Shown here: piece by piece, positions 28,421-37,894 of the stretch
Position numbering within the stretch: the stretch's first letter is position 1
How the letters are laid out: each line of letters begins with the position of its first letter
NCBI GenBank assembly: GCA_016201265.1
Contig: JACQDD010000154.1
Span: forward strand, 1 to 44,491
Origin: Terriglobales bacterium
Lineage (GTDB): Bacteria; Acidobacteriota; Terriglobia; Terriglobales; Acidobacteriaceae
Reading direction: 5' to 3'
Length of the DNA: 44,491 nucleotides
The notes under the pieces: generated by a model
Databases searched by the model: none
Seen by the model: the letters and a program-made list of their open reading frames with translations, nothing else
What the model was told of the DNA's origin: nothing
Translations under genes and position numbers: made by a program

Positions 28421-28806
28421 TTCTTCTCGACACCCACGTTCTGATCTGGATGGTCAGCGACCCGAAGCGGCTTTCCAGGAAGGCCCGCGCGGCCATCCGC
28501 GACGCGCGCCAGAAGACGGGGGTCGCCGTCGCCACGATCACCCTTTGGGAACTGGCGTGGCTGGCGGAGAATGGCCGCATTCAGGTTGTGGGCAGCGTCG
28601 AGTCGTTTGTTCGTGAAACCGTGACGCGGGTCATTCTTCAGCCGATCACCCCGGAGATTGCCGCTCTCGCGGTCCAATTACGGGCTGACTTTCCCAAAGA
28701 CCCAGCAGACCGGCTGATCGCGGCCACGGCAATGGTCGAAGGCGCGCCGTTGGTCACGGCGGACGAACGGATCCGCCAGGCAAAGGTAGTACAGACCATC
28801 TGGTAG
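28417..28806 (+). CDS. vapC: VapC-type PIN-domain toxin ribonuclease
   Basis: 129 residues. PIN-domain acidic residues are all visible: Asp in LLDTHVLIWMVSD, Glu in TLWELAWL, Asp in DPADRLIAATA and Asp in LVTADERIR. VapC toxins are Mg2+-dependent RNases that cleave tRNA or rRNA and stop growth when free of antitoxin. ATG 28417 is coupled to the antitoxin stop (ATGA); an in-frame GTG at 28411 is less likely. Confidence 0.88.
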   Translation: MILLDTHVLIWMVSDPKRLSRKARAAIRDARQKTGVAVATITLWELAWLAENGRIQVVGSVESFVRETVTRVILQPITPEIAALAVQLRADFPKDPADRLIAATAMVEGAPLVTADERIRQAKVVQTIW

Positions 28807-28927
28807 ATTGCAACGCCGGAATTCAATTGGCGACCACGGAACTGCCTAAGTGGACTTCCGTCTCGGCCTGGCCAGCCGTCGGTTGATGTCCGTTGGTTGT
28901 TTTCGACGATCCGACTACAATGTGCGT

Positions 28928-29155
28928 ATGGAAATCTCGTTTGCCCCTGAGCTCGGGGCTAGGCTAAACCAGATCGCCTCACAAACCGGCAAGGGACCGG
29001 ATGAAGTGGTGCGGGAATTGGTGGCAAACTACCTTGACCACGATGTATGGGTCAGGCAAGAGGTTGCGCAGGGACTCGCCGCCCTTGATCGCGGCAAATT
29101 CGTTTCCCACGACGACGTACGCCGCCAGATGGAGCGTATTCTAACCGATCCGTAG
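28928..29155 (+). CDS. Orphan ribbon-helix-helix-like antitoxin
   Basis: 75 residues. EISFAPELGARLNQIASQTG, then DEVVRELVANYLDHDVW, followed by a charged tail (VRQEVAQGLAALDRGKFV, HDDVRRQMERIL), is the pattern of ParD/CopG-like antitoxins. No toxin frame follows; the next gene is another antitoxin 33 nt on. It may act alone, cross-talk with a neighbour, or be the survivor of a lost pair. The frame opens at 28850, but the ATG at 28928 gives the family start. Confidence 0.7.
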   Translation: MEISFAPELGARLNQIASQTGKGPDEVVRELVANYLDHDVWVRQEVAQGLAALDRGKFVSHDDVRRQMERILTDP

Positions 29156-29188
29156 CGCGAGGCAGCGGATTTCGCTAGACTTATTCTT

Positions 29189-29503
29189 ATGGCACAAGGT
29201 TCCACGGACGAGAAGCAACACGCGCACGAACTGATCGACCGCATGGCTCCCGGCCAAGTCTCAGCCGTTGTTGGCCTCTTGGAGATCATCCTCGATCCGC
29301 TTGCCCGCACCCTGGCCAGCGCCCCCTATGACGATGAACCGGTCAGCGCGGAAGAGGCCCGCGAGGTTGAGGCAGCCAAGGCCTCGCTCGCCCGTGGTGA
29401 AGGCATTCCCCACGAAGAGGTTCTGGCCGAGTTCGGCCTCACCTCCGAGGACTTCGAGCGCATGGGACGCACGCCGCTCAAACCGCACGGCTCGGACCAG
29501 TAG
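29189..29503 (+). CDS. Antitoxin partner of the RelE/ParE-like toxin
   Basis: 104 residues. A helical N-terminal region (EKQHAHELIDRMAPGQVSAV, VGLLEIILDPLARTLASAP) is followed by an acidic linker (YDDEPVSAEEAREVEAAKA) and a short IPHEEVLAEFGL element. I recognise this as a common uncharacterised antitoxin type next to ParE/RelE toxins; it is not a classical RelB. The toxin gene starts 3 nt after its stop. Confidence 0.72.
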   Translation: MAQGSTDEKQHAHELIDRMAPGQVSAVVGLLEIILDPLARTLASAPYDDEPVSAEEAREVEAAKASLARGEGIPHEEVLAEFGLTSEDFERMGRTPLKPHGSDQ

Positions 29504-29506
29504 CAG

Positions 29507-29758
29507 ATGGCGAAGAAGATCGTTTGGAGCGACCGGGCCAAGGCCAACCTCCGTGCTATCGAACAAGCCACAGCCCTCCGTATCCTTCAGACTCTGGCCC
29601 GCGTCCTCTCCACGGGCGAAGGCGACGTCAAGCGGCTTCGGAACATCGAACCCCCAGAGTTCCGCCTCCGTGTCGGCGACTACCGCGTCCGCTTCTATGA
29701 CTTCGGCGAGTCCATCGAAATCCTCTCCGTAAAGCATCGCCGCGAAGCCTACCGCTGA
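29507..29758 (+). CDS. RelE/ParE-superfamily toxin
   Basis: 83 residues: VWSDRAKANLRAIEQATALR at the start, RLRNIEPPEFRLRVGDYRVR in the middle and a final SVKHRREAYR. The RVGDYRVRF strand and the basic C-terminus are family marks. RelE types cleave mRNA on the ribosome and ParE types poison gyrase; sequence alone does not decide. It follows the antitoxin gene with a 3-nt gap. Its 3' end is the right copy of a direct repeat (29747-29769). Confidence 0.85.
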   Translation: MAKKIVWSDRAKANLRAIEQATALRILQTLARVLSTGEGDVKRLRNIEPPEFRLRVGDYRVRFYDFGESIEILSVKHRREAYR

Positions 29759-29769
29759 ACTACGAATCA
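29747..29769 (+). repeat. Right copy of the 23-bp direct repeat flanking the TA cluster
   Basis: Covers the last codons and stop of the toxin gene and 11 nt beyond; matches 28096-28118 at 20 of 23 positions. Confidence 0.5.
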
Positions 29770-29792
29770 CGCAGTCGAGCCAGCGACCGGCG

Positions 29793-29828
29793 AACACCCC
29801 CGCCCAAGCGGAGCTTGGACGGGCCACC
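29793..29828 (+). repeat. Intergenic repeat element, left (inverted) copy
   Basis: AACACCCCCGCCCAAGC followed by GGAGCTTGGACGGGCCACC; its inverse occurs at 29944-29984 with small changes. The central AAGC..GCTT is itself a small hairpin. The space between the copies (29829-29943) holds nothing I can name. Confidence 0.55.
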
Positions 29829-29943
29829 GCCGAGATCGGTTAGCGTCTTTTGCGTGTCGAGGAGGCGGTAGTCCACTTGGGCAAGGCGCCGTAAAGATTA
29901 GTTGGGCGGGTGGCCGGACCTATTGCAGTTATTTGAATTCTGG

Positions 29944-29984
29944 AGGATGCCCCGTCCAAGCCTGCTTCGGCGGGGGGGGTGTTG
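29944..29984 (-). repeat. Intergenic repeat element, right (inverted) copy
   Basis: Reverse complement begins AACACCCCCCCGCCGAAGC and continues AGGCTTGGACGGGGCATCC. Close to the left copy, with a longer C-run. It lies 35 nt past the thiC stop, so the two copies could form a long stem between the toxin gene and thiC, which are convergent. Confidence 0.55.
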
Positions 29985-30018
29985 TTTGTCCATTTCTAAG
30001 ATGGCCGGTTCGTGAGTA

Positions 30019-31551
<1,533 letters not shown>

Positions 31552-31590
31552 GACCGGCAGAGGTCTCCGCAACGCGTGCCGGCACCGTTG

Positions 31591-32292
31591 TTATTTTCTG
31601 GCGAGGGCGCTGAAGTTGGCCGTGAGCTGATCGTTGTCCGTTCGGGCCAGCCCTTCGAGCAGCACCGCCAACGCGTTCAATGCGGGTATCACGGTGAATC
31701 GCACAATCGGTCGCACCATCCGGGGAGTAAACGTCGCAAGCGCAACGTTCAGCGTTCGCAGCATCCCCGTGATTGTGGAACCCTCGGCGGCAACCTGAAC
31801 CTCGGAGAATTCCCGCAGCAGCAGTCGCAGGGAAGACGGAAGAAATCTCCAGTAATCCGTGCCGGAGTCGCGAGGCCATATCGCCGGCACGCTCAGCAAC
31901 AGGTATCCTCCGGAGCGCAGAACGCGGTGGACTTCGTCCATGGCCTTCTGCGGTGAAGGGACAAACTCAAGCATCTGCGTGCATATGACTACATCGAACA
32001 GTCCGGCGCCGAATGGAAGCCCTTCGGCACTGCCCATAACGCTTACGAAAGGGCCGGGGACGATGTCCAGTGAGTAGTATTCGTGAACCCGGCTGCCGAA
32101 CAGGGGCCGGTACGGCTGGATGCGTCCCCCGACATCGAGAATTCGCAGGCGCTCTCCCCCCACCCGAGCGGCCCAGTCCGTGAAAAGTTTTCTCCGAGCA
32201 CGCAAAATCAGCCAGTGGGGACTTGTGATTGAGGGATGCAGCCGCTGCCTGGCTTCCCGGCTGATCCGTTCGTAACTCTCGCGCTCTAACAT
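31591..32292 (-). CDS. Class I SAM-dependent methyltransferase, methyltransferase-11 type
   Basis: 233 residues. Motif I RLRILDVGGRIQPYRPLFG, then EYYSLDIVPG, LPFGAGLFDVVICTQMLEFV and DEVHRVLRSGGYLLLSVPAI. These are typical of methyltransferases near cell-surface polysaccharide genes; the acceptor is not known. The C-terminal part has a hydrophobic, possibly membrane-associated helix (VIPALNALAVLLEGL). It begins 16 nt after the flippase gene, so the two likely act together. Confidence 0.83.
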   Translation of the reverse strand: MLERESYERISREARQRLHPSITSPHWLILRARRKLFTDWAARVGGERLRILDVGGRIQPYRPLFGSRVHEYYSLDIVPGPFVSVMGSAEGLPFGAGLFDVVICTQMLEFVPSPQKAMDEVHRVLRSGGYLLLSVPAIWPRDSGTDYWRFLPSSLRLLLREFSEVQVAAEGSTITGMLRTLNVALATFTPRMVRPIVRFTVIPALNALAVLLEGLARTDNDQLTANFSALARK

Positions 32293-32308
32293 GTGCTCCA
32301 GAAGTAGA

Positions 32309-33871
32309 TCATGCCGTACTCTTGGCGTGGCCGGTCATCTCCAAAATCCTGGACCAGATGGCGCGCGCGACGACCCGGTCGTCAGAATCCAGAGCCCGCA
32401 ACGAAGCGCCGGCAAACGCCACGCCCCCGATCGTCAAACCAGCCAGAATTGCTGTCCAAGCCGGCCACGTCGCCGCGATGAATTGCTTGAACACTAGAAC
32501 GATCACCATCATGGCAGCAGTGGGCGCAACCAGCGCGACGTACTTGCTGGCAGAAGGCAGGATTCCAAGCGACCTGCGAACTTCGGCCAGACACCAGAGG
32601 TTGGTGGCGGCATTCACCACGGCTCCCGCCAAAGCGGCCCCCAGCAGCCCCATCCGCGGAATCAAAGCCAGGTTCACGACAATCAGGACCACAGCCATGA
32701 CGGTCTGGACCCGAAGCAGTCTCCTTTCTTTTCCCGACATCAGCAACAGATATCCCACCGATCCCACGCCGCAATTGATCACCTGGCCTACCGTGCCGGC
32801 TACAAGTACCGGCCACCCCGGTTCGAATTCAGGACCGAACAGCCCCATGATGGGTTTGGCAAACAGAATCATCACCGCGGCCAGCGGGAGAGTCAATCCC
32901 AGCGTCCACTTGACCAAAGAACGGAAGAGCCGCGCTAATAATTCGAGGTCGCCCCGAGCGTGCAACTCGGCAATCGTCGGCGAGAAAATCTGGTTCACCG
33001 ACTGCAGCGCCAGCGGGACGAACGCAATCAGCGCGGCCGCAATGGAATAGATGCCAACCTCTCGAGGGTTGATATAGATACCCAGCAGAATCCGGTCAGA
33101 TTGGCTGAGCAGAAACGCCAGACCCTGCACACCAAAAAAAGCGTTGGAAAACGACACAACTTCCGGTTCCAGGATTGGCCAACCGAGTGAAGGCCGGCGT
33201 GCTGGTTCAGGGCTGAGTTTCCAGGTGGCCCATCCCAGGAGAAGCAACACGGCGGCGGCGCTGGCAATCTGGGCGACGAGGTATCCCTTGAGGCCGAATC
33301 CCAAGGTGACCAGCGCGACGGAAAACGCAATGGTCAAGGTTTGACCGATGAAGTTGGTGATGACGGTGCGCCGGGCCACATCTTTGTATCCCGCCAGAGC
33401 CTGCCCCAGAAAACCCGTGAGCCCCCCGGTCAGCATGATGGGTACAAAGAGATGCATGTACCCGGAAAGCGCAGGGGTGTGGTAAAGGCTCCCCGCAATC
33501 CAGGGCCTCGCCAGCAGGACAAGAACTCCAACCAGCAGGTTCGAAACGACCAGTACGGCGAGCGCGGACCACAGGAACCGTCCCAGCTTTTGAAGCTGAG
33601 CGGTGGCGGAATAAACGGCGACGAACCGGCTGGCGGCTTGCGACAACCCGCCCGCTGCCAGGACTCCGGCGAGGCCAACCACCGTCATGCCCAACGCATA
33701 GATGCCGAGCGCTTCCGCGCCCAGGACCCGGGCCAGGTAGATTTTGAAAAAGTAGCCGGCCGCGACCGAGAACACGGTTCCGAGCAGAAACACTGAAGAC
33801 TGATGCGAGATGCTCTTGACGTGACCTCGGAAGTCCGACGGAGGAGCGGGCGCGATGGAAGGAGTCGTCAA
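32309..33871 (-). CDS. Polysaccharide flippase (Wzx/MVF-like)
   Basis: 520 residues with about fourteen transmembrane segments. The first repeat (SSVFLLGTVFSVAAGYFFKI, YLARVLGAEALGIYALGM) and later LLSQSDRILLGIYINPREVGIYSIA are typical of the polysaccharide export/oligosaccharide flippase group. It would move lipid-linked sugars across the inner membrane. No glycosyltransferase genes lie beside it, so the polysaccharide is unknown; the adjacent methyltransferase is the only likely partner. It starts 28 nt after the MazF-type gene. Confidence 0.87.
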   Translation of the reverse strand: MTTPSIAPAPPSDFRGHVKSISHQSSVFLLGTVFSVAAGYFFKIYLARVLGAEALGIYALGMTVVGLAGVLAAGGLSQAASRFVAVYSATAQLQKLGRFLWSALAVLVVSNLLVGVLVLLARPWIAGSLYHTPALSGYMHLFVPIMLTGGLTGFLGQALAGYKDVARRTVITNFIGQTLTIAFSVALVTLGFGLKGYLVAQIASAAAVLLLLGWATWKLSPEPARRPSLGWPILEPEVVSFSNAFFGVQGLAFLLSQSDRILLGIYINPREVGIYSIAAALIAFVPLALQSVNQIFSPTIAELHARGDLELLARLFRSLVKWTLGLTLPLAAVMILFAKPIMGLFGPEFEPGWPVLVAGTVGQVINCGVGSVGYLLLMSGKERRLLRVQTVMAVVLIVVNLALIPRMGLLGAALAGAVVNAATNLWCLAEVRRSLGILPSASKYVALVAPTAAMMVIVLVFKQFIAATWPAWTAILAGLTIGGVAFAGASLRALDSDDRVVARAIWSRILEMTGHAKSTA

Positions 33872-33899
33872 TGCTGTGCTATGAGCTTGGTTTCGCGTT

Positions 33900-34232
33900 T
33901 TAGCGCCGCATCCCCAACTGGAGAAGCACTGCTTTTTCTACGGCGCCCATATCGGCGGCGGAAATGCTCCCTAGCCTGTCCCGCAGTCTTTGTTTGGCAG
34001 CGGTCATGATTTGATCTGCCATGGCTTTCCGCTGCTCACCGTTGAGGGTAATCAGGGCTTCTCCAGGATAGACTTTTGCTGTCTGGCTCGTCAGCGGAAC
34101 CACCGTGACGCGGTTCAGAACTGCATTTGCGGCATTATTGCTCAGAATCAGGGCGGGGCGAGTCTTTTGAATCTCTCCACCCACCGACGGATCGAACGAC
34201 ACCCACCAGACCTCACCTCGGCGCGGATTCAT
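33900..34232 (-). CDS. mazF: MazF/PemK-type toxin endoribonuclease
   Basis: 110 residues. NPRRGEVWWVSFDPSVGGEI, then KTRPALILSNNAAN and VTVVPLTSQT are the classic MazF/PemK signatures, including the Arg and Thr/Ser positions used for RNA cleavage. MazF cuts mRNA at short sequence sites. The start (ATG 34232 after a GTG) is within the end of the antitoxin gene (20-nt overlap), with AAGGA 10 nt upstream. Confidence 0.88.
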   Translation of the reverse strand: MNPRRGEVWWVSFDPSVGGEIQKTRPALILSNNAANAVLNRVTVVPLTSQTAKVYPGEALITLNGEQRKAMADQIMTAAKQRLRDRLGSISAADMGAVEKAVLLQLGMRR

Positions 34233-34587
34233 CACCGATCAGTCCTTCTGACCATTCTTCCGCCTCGCCTTCGCGGGTGGCGTCGTTCGCCATCTCGGCG
34301 TATTTTTCGAGCAGGCCGCCAGGGCCGCTCACTGACAGCTCTTCAACCCTGTTCAGAATCGCTTCCTGCAACTCATCCGGAAGAATGAACCAGGTAGCAT
34401 TTCCGCGCGATTGCGGATTCCCGATCCCGGGCCCGTCGCCGCCGTTCCAGCGAATTCCGATTGACTCTTTTCCTTCCCAGTCAACCCGAGCCACTGACCA
34501 GCCGTTGCAGCCAGTGTTGTACAGAACCTCCAGCGAGCGAACTGACGTCTTAGGCGCCCAAACTGTGACGGGCTCGACGTAGGCCAT
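34213..34587 (-). CDS. Predicted antitoxin of the MazF module
   Basis: 124 residues. It is not a typical AbrB-fold MazE: the N-terminus reads YVEPVTVWAPKTSVRSLEVL and IRWNGGDGPGIGNPQSRGNA, followed by a helical, acidic C-terminus (LLEKYAEMANDATREGEAEE). Assignment as antitoxin rests on its place directly upstream with overlap. ATG 34587 is chosen for GAGGTGG 5 nt upstream; the frame extends to 34638. Operator-like palindromes lie just upstream. Confidence 0.65.
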   Translation of the reverse strand: MAYVEPVTVWAPKTSVRSLEVLYNTGCNGWSVARVDWEGKESIGIRWNGGDGPGIGNPQSRGNATWFILPDELQEAILNRVEELSVSGPGGLLEKYAEMANDATREGEAEEWSEGLIGDESAPR

Positions 34588-34607
34588 GACAGCCACCTCG
34601 GTATGAT

Positions 34608-34633
34608 TGTATGTAATATACAGACATAATGTC
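34608..34633. promoter_or_regulatory. Palindromes upstream of the MazF module
   Basis: TGTAT-N5-ATACA (34608-34622) immediately followed by the perfect palindrome GACATAATGTC (34623-34633), in an AT-rich stretch. Probable operator for autoregulation of the antitoxin-toxin pair. Confidence 0.5.
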
Positions 34634-34695
34634 AACACATAATATAGCTACGTATATAGCTGCAAGAGATCACCAGACATGAACTGAGGCAACCC

Positions 34696-37119
34696 TCAAT
34701 TTCTCAATGTCTTCCCTGTCTTCAGCGTGTACTGAATCCGCTCCTGTGTCTTCTTCTCGCCGCACAAGGACTTGAAGGCCTCGCGCTCCAAATCGAGCAA
34801 ATACTGTTCGCTGACGGGCGTTCCGGAAGTGACATTTCCGCCGCACAGTACCTCGGCAATCTTGTTGCCCAGCTTCTGTTCGTGGTCGCTGATGAAATCG
34901 CCCTGGCGCATCAGGTACACACCCATCTTCAGGGCGGCGAGGATGTTCTCCCCCGGCGCGGGGATGTCCGTGCGCATGACCGGAGGTCTGCAGCCAGCCC
35001 GTACCAGTTCGAGCGCACGGGCCTTTGCGTCGAAGAGCACGCGCTCGCGGTTCATGGTGATGCGGTCGGAATCGCACAAGAAGCCGAGCCCGCGCGCTTC
35101 GTGTGCTGAAGTCGCGACTTTCGCAGTCGCAATGGTTTCGAAGGTCTTCTTCATCGCCTCCATCATTTCGACGGATTCGCCGCGCCCATCGGGGCGGATG
35201 GAACTCGCGCTGTCCACGGCACGCAGCAGCATCTCCTTGCAGCCTCCGCCGCCGGGCAGCAGGCCCACGCCCACTTCCACCAGCCCCATGTAGAGTTCAG
35301 CGTGCGGCTGGCGGGCGGCAGCGTGCAGCGACATTTCGCAGCCGCCGCCGAGCGTAAGCCCGAATGGGGCCAACACCACCGGCTTGGCGGAAAACTTGAT
35401 GGCTTGCGTCATGCTCTGGAATTGGCGGATGACGAGGTCGATCTCGTCCCATTCCTCCTCCTGAACGGACATGAGCAGCATCATCAGGTTCGCGCCCACG
35501 GAAAAGTTCTGCGCGTCGTTGGTGATCACGAAGGCATCGAAATTCTCCCCGGGGCCGCCCGGCTTGAGCGACTGCGTGATCAGCGAGATGATATCCGCTC
35601 CAATGGCATTCATCTTGGAATGGAATTGGATGCACCCGACACCTTCACCGAGGTCCACCAGCGAAGCTCCGGCATTTTTCTTGACTACGCCGTTGGACTT
35701 CTTTGCGACTTCGACCGACCACACGCCGACAGGTACATCGACCCGTTGCCACTTGCTGGCTGCCAGATCCCAGTACTTGCGGCCGGAAGCGGCCGCCGGA
35801 TCCTCGGCGTACCAAAACTTCTGTCCCGAGGCGAGCAACTTCTCGACATTGGCCGCGACCGGATGCCCTTCCTTCTTCATGCGGGCGACGGTAGCTTCCA
35901 CGCCGGCTGCATCCCAGAGTTCGAACGGCCCCAGCTCCCAATTGAAGCCCAGCCGCATGGCGTGATCGATTTCAACCACCGATTCAGAAATTTCCGGAAT
36001 ACGGTTTGCGGAATACGTCCAGAGATCCGACAACGCTGCCCACAGAAATGCTCCGGCTTCATCGCCCTTCTGCGGACCAGCGCCCTCGAGCCCCAGCAGC
36101 ATGCGCACCCGCGCGCCCGTCTCCTCGACGTTCTTCGCCATTTCGAGAGCGGCAAATTTCGTCTTCTGCCGCGGCCGATACTCCAGCGTCTTCCAGTCCA
36201 AGCCCAGGCGCGCGTCTTCCTCGCCTTCGCCGCCCTTGACCTTCTTGTAGAAGCCGGCCTTCGTTTTGTCGCCCAGCCATTTGCGTTCGATCATCTGCTG
36301 AAAAAATAGCGGCAGCCGCAGGTCGCTGCGCTCATCGCGCACATTCTCGGTCATGTTCGAGACCACGTGCCCGAGAATGTCGAGCCCGACCAGGTCAATG
36401 GTGCGGAACGTCGCCGAGCGCGGCCAGCCCACCGCTTGTCCGGTGAGCGCGTCCACGTCCTCGATGCTCATGTCCATTTCCTGCATCAGCCGGATCACGT
36501 TGAGCACGGAAAACGTCCCGATGCGGTTGCCGATGAAGTTAGGCGTGTCTTTCGCGAGCACGACTCCTTTGCCCAGTTGGGTATCGCAGAAATGTGCGAC
36601 CGCCTCGATCAACGCCCGGTCCGCTTCCGCGGTGGGAATCAGTTCCAGCAACCGCATGTAGCGCGGCGGATTGAAAAAATGCGTGCCGAACCACGAGCGC
36701 CGGAAGTCCTCGGAGAAGCCTTCCGCAATTTTGGCCACGGGCAACCCGCTGGTGTTGGTCGTAACGATGGTTCCCGGCTTGCGGATGGCTTCAACTTTTT
36801 TAAGAAGAGAGCGTTTGATGTCGAGGTTCTCGATCACGGCCTCGATGATCCAGTCCACGTCGGCCAGCCGTTTCAGGTCGTCCTCGAAATTGCCAACCGT
36901 GATCAGTTGCGCGAGCGACGGCTCGAAGAACGCGGCTGGCTTGGATTTCTTGGCTGCCTCCAGTCCAGCAGCGGCAATCTTGTTGCGCGCCGGACCGTCA
37001 GCGTCGGGCGGAACGATGTCCAACAGGAAAGAGGGAACTCCGGCATTGGCGAAATGGGCAGCGATACGGGCGCCCATGGTGCCGGCGCCCAGGATGGCAA
37101 CCTTGTGGATGCGTTTCAT
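34696..37119 (-). CDS. 3-hydroxyacyl-CoA dehydrogenase/enoyl-CoA hydratase fusion
   Basis: 807 residues for two steps of fatty-acid beta-oxidation. The order is NAD-binding 3HCDH first (VAILGAGTMGARIAAHFA; catalytic His in THFFNPPRYMRLLE; NFIGNRIGTF), a second 3HCDH C-terminal part in the middle (INEISE-like region, FNWELGPFELWDAAGVE), and an enoyl-CoA hydratase domain last (FGLTLGGGCEMSLHA; LVEVGVGLLPGGGG). This is the reverse of E. coli FadB and is common in other phyla. ATG 37119 has GGGAG 9 nt upstream; the frame opens at 37179. The thiolase that often follows is absent; the MazF module is there instead. Confidence 0.92.
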   Translation of the reverse strand: MKRIHKVAILGAGTMGARIAAHFANAGVPSFLLDIVPPDADGPARNKIAAAGLEAAKKSKPAAFFEPSLAQLITVGNFEDDLKRLADVDWIIEAVIENLDIKRSLLKKVEAIRKPGTIVTTNTSGLPVAKIAEGFSEDFRRSWFGTHFFNPPRYMRLLELIPTAEADRALIEAVAHFCDTQLGKGVVLAKDTPNFIGNRIGTFSVLNVIRLMQEMDMSIEDVDALTGQAVGWPRSATFRTIDLVGLDILGHVVSNMTENVRDERSDLRLPLFFQQMIERKWLGDKTKAGFYKKVKGGEGEEDARLGLDWKTLEYRPRQKTKFAALEMAKNVEETGARVRMLLGLEGAGPQKGDEAGAFLWAALSDLWTYSANRIPEISESVVEIDHAMRLGFNWELGPFELWDAAGVEATVARMKKEGHPVAANVEKLLASGQKFWYAEDPAAASGRKYWDLAASKWQRVDVPVGVWSVEVAKKSNGVVKKNAGASLVDLGEGVGCIQFHSKMNAIGADIISLITQSLKPGGPGENFDAFVITNDAQNFSVGANLMMLLMSVQEEEWDEIDLVIRQFQSMTQAIKFSAKPVVLAPFGLTLGGGCEMSLHAAARQPHAELYMGLVEVGVGLLPGGGGCKEMLLRAVDSASSIRPDGRGESVEMMEAMKKTFETIATAKVATSAHEARGLGFLCDSDRITMNRERVLFDAKARALELVRAGCRPPVMRTDIPAPGENILAALKMGVYLMRQGDFISDHEQKLGNKIAEVLCGGNVTSGTPVSEQYLLDLEREAFKSLCGEKKTQERIQYTLKTGKTLRN

Positions 37120-37154
37120 GAGAGCACACTCCCAGTATGAAAAACGATGAATCG

Positions 37155-37182
37155 CGAACGACGAACGACCAACGGCCAACGA
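37155..37182. repeat. Four tandem 7-bp units
   Basis: CGAACGA, CGAACGA, CCAACGG, CCAACGA in direct succession, in the 65-nt gap between the small exported-protein gene and the 3HCDH gene. Confidence 0.6.
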
Positions 37183-37184
37183 CT

Positions 37185-37667
37185 CTAAGGAAGTTTATCT
37201 ACCGCCCAGTCGTTCTTGCCAGTGTTGACCACGATGATTTCGGAAAACCGGCGGCGAACCCGGGCCCCCGGCGCCGTAACCAGCACCACCGCAAAGCGGT
37301 AGCGCCCGCGATTCCCCGTGCCGCGCGCCATTTCGAACGCCCGGTCGCTCGCGGCGGAAAAGAACTGCTCAAAACTCTCAGGGTTGTGCGAGTGCCGCAC
37401 GTGGTCGGTGAGCAGAGCCATGCCGGTTTCGAGGTCGCCGGACTGCCAGGCGTGCAGGAAGCGGTTGGCAGTTGCCAGTGCGAACACGTAGCCCGGGTCC
37501 GCAGGCGCGGCCTGTTTCGCGTGTTGCTTGTGCCAGCCCGCAGGCCAGGCTGGGAGAGACAGAAGCAGGATTGCACAGGCTGCCATCGCCAGTTTTGCGC
37601 TGCGGCAGTCCTTCCGTCGGGCAGGCGACTTCCAACCGAGGCAGGTATCGGATAACGTCACTTTCAC
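37185..37667 (-). CDS. Small exported protein of unknown function
   Basis: 160 residues with a signal peptide after a long basic head (KLAMAACAILLLSLPAWPAG). The mature part, about 115 residues, contains FLHAWQSGDLETGMALLTD and a beta-rich end (RYRFAVVLVTAPGARV, IIVVNTGKNDWAVDKL) resembling a SnoaL/NTF2-like cone fold, but I cannot assign a family. The GTG at 37667 is uncertain; an ATG at 37586 would start just before the hydrophobic core. Confidence 0.65.
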   Translation of the reverse strand: MKVTLSDTCLGWKSPARRKDCRSAKLAMAACAILLLSLPAWPAGWHKQHAKQAAPADPGYVFALATANRFLHAWQSGDLETGMALLTDHVRHSHNPESFEQFFSAASDRAFEMARGTGNRGRYRFAVVLVTAPGARVRRRFSEIIVVNTGKNDWAVDKLP

Positions 37668-37894
37668 CCCCCATTGTGCTTGGCAGGGCGGTCCAACTTC
37701 AAGTAGCAGAGTCCTGCGGCTTAGAGCGCGACAGTCTTTTTGGGGTACTCAAACTGTGCTTGCCGGGCCGCGTCCAACACGCTCGCGAACCGCCGCCAAT
37801 TGTCAGGGCGTGCCTCTGGCAGTTTGGATGGCTATGCTAATATCCCGTAGAGCATCACGTAGGCTGGCGTATCATGTCTGCGTGGGGGTAAGTC

